Shown: piece after piece, positions 60,001-64,000 of the stretch | Numbering within the stretch: position 1 is the first letter of the stretch | How the letters are laid out: the number at the start of each line of letters is the position of its first letter | The notes under the pieces: model-generated | The model's database searches: none | Seen by the model: the letters and a program-made list of their open reading frames with translations, nothing else | Told to the model about the DNA's origin: nothing | Assembly (NCBI GenBank): GCA_001986395.2 | Contig: MQVO02000024.1 | Location: 372,001-436,000 of the forward strand | Source: Irpex lacteus | Lineage: Eukaryota > Basidiomycota > Agaricomycetes > Polyporales > Irpicaceae | DNA length: 64,000 nucleotides | Direction of reading: 5' to 3' | Translations under genes and position numbers: made by a program

Positions 60001-60411
60001 TCTTCAACTGCAGTAACACTATCTATATACATATATATACTGTTCATAGATTCAATCTACACTTATAGTGTGAGTACAATATACTTTGGTTTACATATGT
60101 AGTGTGCAAACAATATAATCCGGTTCACATATAAACAGGCCAGAATTCATGGAGTTTAGGAAAAACAATGCTGGACTATGAGCTGAGATACAAATACAAG
60201 AGTCATCTTCATGACAGATCCAAGAAGTCACATTAACTGCAATTGATTTGTATATAACCTGACAGAACTGTATCAAATCATATACAGCTTGTAATATTGA
60301 TTTACAAATAAAGTATGCTACAAATCATACGTTGGTTTGTATATAATCTATATGTTATTCGGGTGGCGTCGGCTGACACATGAATCAGGGTAGTTATGAC
60401 CCTTGGTTGGC
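57011..60411. mobile_element. 3.4-kb palindromic (foldback-type) element
   Basis: Two arms of about 1.57 kb (57011-58575 and 58847-60411) are reverse complements, symmetrical about 58711. Frames at 58021-58305 (-) and 59117-59401 (+), at 58121-58345 (-) and 59077-59301 (+), and at 57146-57331 (+) and 60091-60276 (-) encode identical peptides, so identity is close to complete. The ends are GCAAACCAGGGGTCATAAC and GCCAACCAAGGGTCATAAC. The element is AT-rich, unlike its neighbours, and has no transposase. It has the shape of a foldback or large MITE-like non-autonomous DNA element; a direct repeat flanks it. Assembly error is the main alternative. Confidence 0.75.
57735..58600 (+). repeat. three diverged ~310-bp tandem units in the left arm
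   Basis: Units begin near 57745, 58055 and 58365 with tgtggccag. Each carries an aaaaggaa/gaaggaatttt box, a ggtggg..ga block, ctcctcctcccctcc and (c)aaaaagcg at matching positions. The right arm carries the same three units inverted (about 58822-59690). A fourth, weaker unit may lie in the loop. Confidence 0.65.
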
Positions 60412-60423
60412 ATATACATTATA
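60412..60423 (+). repeat. direct repeat at right edge of the palindromic element
   Basis: ATATACATTATA, identical to 56994-57005, immediately after the right arm. Confidence 0.5.
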
Positions 60424-60967
60424 GGATATTCGACTGATCCATAAGGTCGGTGGAGGGCCGTGTTAACTCTGTGTCTTTTCACGGCTGCCTTCCTGTCGGT
60501 TCAAACGCGAGGATAGTGTATACATACAAGTACATCTAAACGTCTGCCATATAACCGCCATACGGATTACAACAGTCTCGTCGTATACATGGTCAAAAGT
60601 CAGTGTCTTCGTGTTGTTCAGTATATCTGTATGATGACGAGACGTTTACACGCTATGTATCGCTGTCTGTTTCTGTCTGCATACGGTTATCCCATCCTAT
60701 AGCTACCATATGCATATCTCGAGCGTCACGAGTTCACGGTACGTTATGCGATGTAAATGGGCACTACAGTAATAGTTAAAGAGAGCTGGCAGGTGCGAGG
60801 ACATGATATCTGATTTCGCTTGCGAGGTTGGTCAATCGGATGGTGAGTTGGTGTAGTATGGTGTATGCAAGCTCGTAAGTAAGCAAGCATGTGTGTGGGT
60901 TAGCATGTCGGCGAGGGTATTACTATGTGACCGTGCCCAATCCGTAGGGACCACGCTGTTTTCTTCT
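60424..60967. other. intergenic region
   Basis: Between the palindromic element and the F-box relic. Nothing is recognised. Confidence 0.4.
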
Positions 60968-62355
60968 TCAGCCAAACCCTCGCCTCCGGCACTCTGCAAT
61001 GGAAGTCTCCCAATCCTCCCAAAATCCCTACAAACCAATCAACTAATCGTCAGCTCAATCCCCACAACTACTCACCACCAGCAGACTTATCCATAGAGGA
61101 CGAGACGAGACGTACCGTCGTACTAAACCACAACACCCCCGCCCTCTCTAACTCCTTCAACTGCCTCCCAACATACCTCCTCGCCTCACACTCAACACTC
61201 TCATCCACACACCGTGGCATCAACGCAAACGCCGCCTGCTCAAACCGTCTCCACCCCGCACCCGCACCCCCTTCCCCTTCCCGCTTTCTTTCTCCTCTTC
61301 CCCTTCGCCGTCACCAGCATCACCAAAGCGCAATCCCCGGATCGCACCTCAATCAGCCATACCACAATTCTTCAACAACACATCGTGGTACTGCAGCACG
61401 ACAGTGAGAGAAATGAGCGTTGGTGTGCTAGTGAGTAGGGCGACGAGGAGGTGGAGGTGGGTCTAGAGGAAGAGTTGGATGCGGGGGTTTGTAGGGATGT
61501 GCATGTGGATAGGCTGAGTGCGCAGGTGACTGTTTGGTGGTCTATGATATACGGGCAACGTTCAGGATACTTGTCCGATGTATTAGTGAAAGCCTCGATG
61601 AGACGACGTACCATCCGTTACTTTAGCACTATCAACAGCAGCACTCCGCATCTGACATCCCACCTTCCTCAAAAACCTCCCAACTCGCGTACCTGCTCCA
61701 TCACCGAGCACCTAATCTCCACACCTTGCAACAACTCCACCAAGCTCGAGCTTGAGCCAAGGCCTCTACACATCCACGTCATCGTCCCTAACGTCGACGG
61801 CAGCTCTTTCAACGAGAACGGTGCCCGAGGACCCGGTTGATCTCGTCAGATGTAGGGGAAGGTTCGACGTAGCTGATACGGAGTATGTGGATGGCGGACT
61901 CCGAGAACAGTCCGAGGATGGAGAGGAGGCTATAGGGATCTTGGTCGAGGAGGTCGACGTGGCTGATTGTGAGCGCGTCTAACTTCAACTCAGGCTTGGA
62001 TGTTCCCTTGCCCTTCATCACCCACCAAACAAAGCGCATGGACGTTCGCGCAGAAGAACGGAGAGGCGTCGGTCGTGACGAACCGTGACAAATTTAATAC
62101 TTGGAACTGGCCTCGGATTACTGGACGGGGGTTCTGGATTTGCTGTCGGGGATGTGCTGTCGGGGATGCAGAGAGTGCGCAATGAGTGACTGACGAGGGT
62201 GCAGGTTTGAAGAGTGGTGTCGTGAGCGAGGTGGGTGATGATTAGTGTGAGGATCTCGGGAGGGAGTCAAGCTGCACGGTCAGATTCTTGTGCGTATGGT
62301 CGCCCAACCGACGTCGTCCGGACGGGAGCCAGCCTCCCAACTATTATCACACCAC
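60968..62355 (-). pseudogene. F-box/LRR half attached to member E, disrupted
   Basis: After the acceptor at 62356-62358 the frame continues from member E as GVIIVGRLAP and reaches a TGA at 62267-62269, exactly where the parent (51214-52792) has the Trp of WLPPEIF. Beyond it LPPEILTLIITHLAHDTTLQ, then frame breaks and an internal deletion, then LKLDALTISHVDLLDQDPYS and GLFSESAIHILRISYVEPSP, which match the parent LRR. A last trace (GDFGRIGRLP-like, 60970-61020) matches the parent's last exon. Confidence 0.8.
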
Positions 62356-62383
62356 CTGTAAGTATCTTTTTTTAAATAAATAC

Positions 62384-63779
62384 TCATCCAAAAGTAAACA
62401 CACCTAAGTCCTCATCAACTACAATCTTGGGACATTCGGCCCGTAACGCGTCTCGAAACGTCACAGGCCACCGATCATCCTGGGGTCAATCAGCAATCAG
62501 CCACGATGCATACTACTACTAAGTATACGATGCGTGAGGCTACATACCAGAGTAAAGTTTGACAGATCATCGTAGCTTGCTATCGCTATATCCGCGTGCG
62601 AGGACTACAATTTCTCAAGTCCAAAAGCAGACGTGAGTAGTAGTAAACATCAGAGCGTAGAGACAAATGACGTACCTCAAGGATATATTCCAGCAAAACA
62701 TCGAGCGGACTGCGAGGCTAACGTTTGGTGTAGTGATAAGTCAGTCCCTCAGTCAGAACAGCGTAATCACTCACATTGCACACATCGCATTCTCTCTCGA
62801 CTTCAACTTCGACATCGTATTCGGATTGTAGCTCAGATGAATCGTCGTCTCTGTCGAGATCCGCACGATACAGGACTTTGAAGTAATCCAGAAAGACGCA
62901 CTGATCCTTCTGCGGCTGCTCAGAGCCAGAGATAGACGGGGATGTCAGACGGACACCATTCTCTCTTCTTGAAAGCAGGCGATGCGTAGGGCCGCTCCGC
63001 TGGATTGGAGAGCTCGTCGAATACCGATGAGAAGTATACCCGCAGCCAACGCTTACCGTGGGTCCTACTAGTAGTTGCCCGTTCAGCGTAATTGCGCGAC
63101 TCTGGTCGTTACCTCCGAGGAACGCAGCCACCGTCCAGGCCGACGTTTTGACGAAGCCGCGAACGAGTATGATGTCTTCCGGTTTGCAAGCTATACCTAG
63201 CACGTCCCGAGCGTATAGATACCAGCTCCAGTGATACTGAGACATGTATTTGGTGAAGTGCGGTTCTTGCCGTTGGACGGTGGTCTTTGTTGCGTCGTCC
63301 CTGAGGAGTAGGAACGCGTCTTGGTCGCTGTGACAATTGAACTGGAGGGACAAGTTCCCTTCGATATTGTACGAGAGACTATCTCTAATGAGAGTTCAGT
63401 TATCTGGTGAAATAGGACATATATATGGGTATACGTACGCCGCGAGTTGTGCAGAGACCTCGTGTTCAGAGACGGTAGATCCACAAATAGGATTCTCCGG
63501 GGTGAGAAAGCGTTCCGTCGTCTCAACAGAGTTACTATCATACTTCAGAGGCTCAAAGACACCATCGAGAAAGTGACCCGCACAGAGAGGATGGTCAGTG
63601 TCGTGAGTAACGTTGAACAAGACGTGGAAGGCGCCGTCGCCGTCAATGTAGCCAACGTCACCGATCTCGATGTCGTGATCGCGACCGTTCGCGTCCTTCG
63701 TGTGCTCTGGCCACCACAATGCGTGACCGAGGTTGAACTTGGCGAGCTCCTCAGCATAGATTCGCGCCGCTTCGCCCAT
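62384..63779 (-). CDS. GHAL-family protein, member E
   Basis: Paralogue of member D. Start MGEAARIYAEELAKFNLGHA at 63779, then HDIEIGDVGYIDGDGAFHVL and LKYDSNSVETTERFLTPENP. The second exon carries NLSLQFNCHSDQDAFLLLRD, SWYLYARDVLGIACKPEDII and LVRGFVKTSAWTVAAFLGGN. Small exons follow with RSPLDVLLEYILE, SSHADIAIASYDDLSNFTL and DDRWPVTFRDALRAECPKIV. All borders are GT-AG and the frame is open. Without the last splice it ends at 62384 (stop after TFG); with it (donor at 62403) it runs into the F-box half and stops 30 codons later. About 400 residues. Probably still expressed as a D-like protein without the F-box. Function unknown. Confidence 0.72.
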
Positions 63780-64000
63780 GGACGTAGGAGGGCAATGGAA
63801 GGATGGATGCCTGATGCGACGACAGATACAAGTACTTATACCTATACTCTGAAGGTGAAGAAAGCGTTGGTGAGCTGTCACGCAGATGATGAGAGTCGAA
63901 AGTACCAACCGGCCGCCGCTGCGTACTCAACGTGCCAGTGCGATGCGACCTGACCGGGACCAACTTTAGTAGGCCGCTACGCGTACGACATTCGTAGCGA

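Noticed and set aside
1..64000. CRISPR arrays, operons, bacterial ribosome-binding sites
   Set aside because: Spliced genes, Pol III tRNA features and fungal families show that this is eukaryotic nuclear DNA; no such structures were seen.

Overview
This window is nuclear DNA of a filamentous basidiomycete, most likely an Agaricomycete. The genes have many short introns (about 45-70 nt) with GT-AG borders. Intergenic regions are compact. The families present are typical of mushrooms and wood-decay fungi: NACHT-WD40 receptors, expanded F-box proteins, secreted A1 aspartic proteases and lineage-specific families. All multi-exon models below were assembled by hand from open frames plus visible splice borders, so exon ends may be off by a few bases.

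Left part (1-16 kb), mostly single-copy genes: the 3' end of an unknown gene; a zinc-type alcohol dehydrogenase (-); an unknown gene (+); an NmrA-like NAD(P)-binding protein (-); a long NACHT-WD40 gene (-); an intron-containing tRNA-Ala(CGC); a small unknown gene (-); and a TMEM184/Ost-alpha membrane protein (+) that uses a 16-nt microexon.

Middle (16.6-45.7 kb): a mosaic of duplicated blocks. The set family member A (-), F-box gene (+), SnoaL-like gene (+) and coiled-coil gene (-) at 16.7-24.2 kb reappears in inverted, decayed form between 33.7 and 43.2 kb. That copy holds a SnoaL tail, a coiled-coil relic, an F-box relic and intact member B. A 2.9-kb unit carrying an aspartic protease is present twice and interrupts the copy. 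Between the blocks lie single-copy genes: a small basic protein, a POS5-like mitochondrial NADH kinase divergent from an asteroid/XPG-like nuclease-fold protein. Member C closes the region.

Right part (45.9-64 kb): an F-box gene (-) and a gene with a GHALWWPE-type domain (+) that appears to be fused to an F-box/LRR half. Both have an inverted, decayed copy (52.8-56.0 kb), so the region is an old palindrome centred near 51.65 kb. A second fused copy lies at 61.0-63.8 kb with a nonsense codon at the fusion junction. Between them sits a 3.4-kb, AT-rich, almost perfect palindrome (57.0-60.4 kb) that looks like a foldback-type mobile element with flanking direct repeats.

Functionally, the left and central single-copy genes are housekeeping or metabolic. 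The repeated genes (NACHT receptor, F-box proteins, GHAL-family proteins, secreted proteases) form a fast-turnover accessory neighbourhood. My best candidate for something undescribed is the GHAL superfamily (A, B, C, D, E), its fusion to an F-box/LRR module, and the palindromic element beside it.
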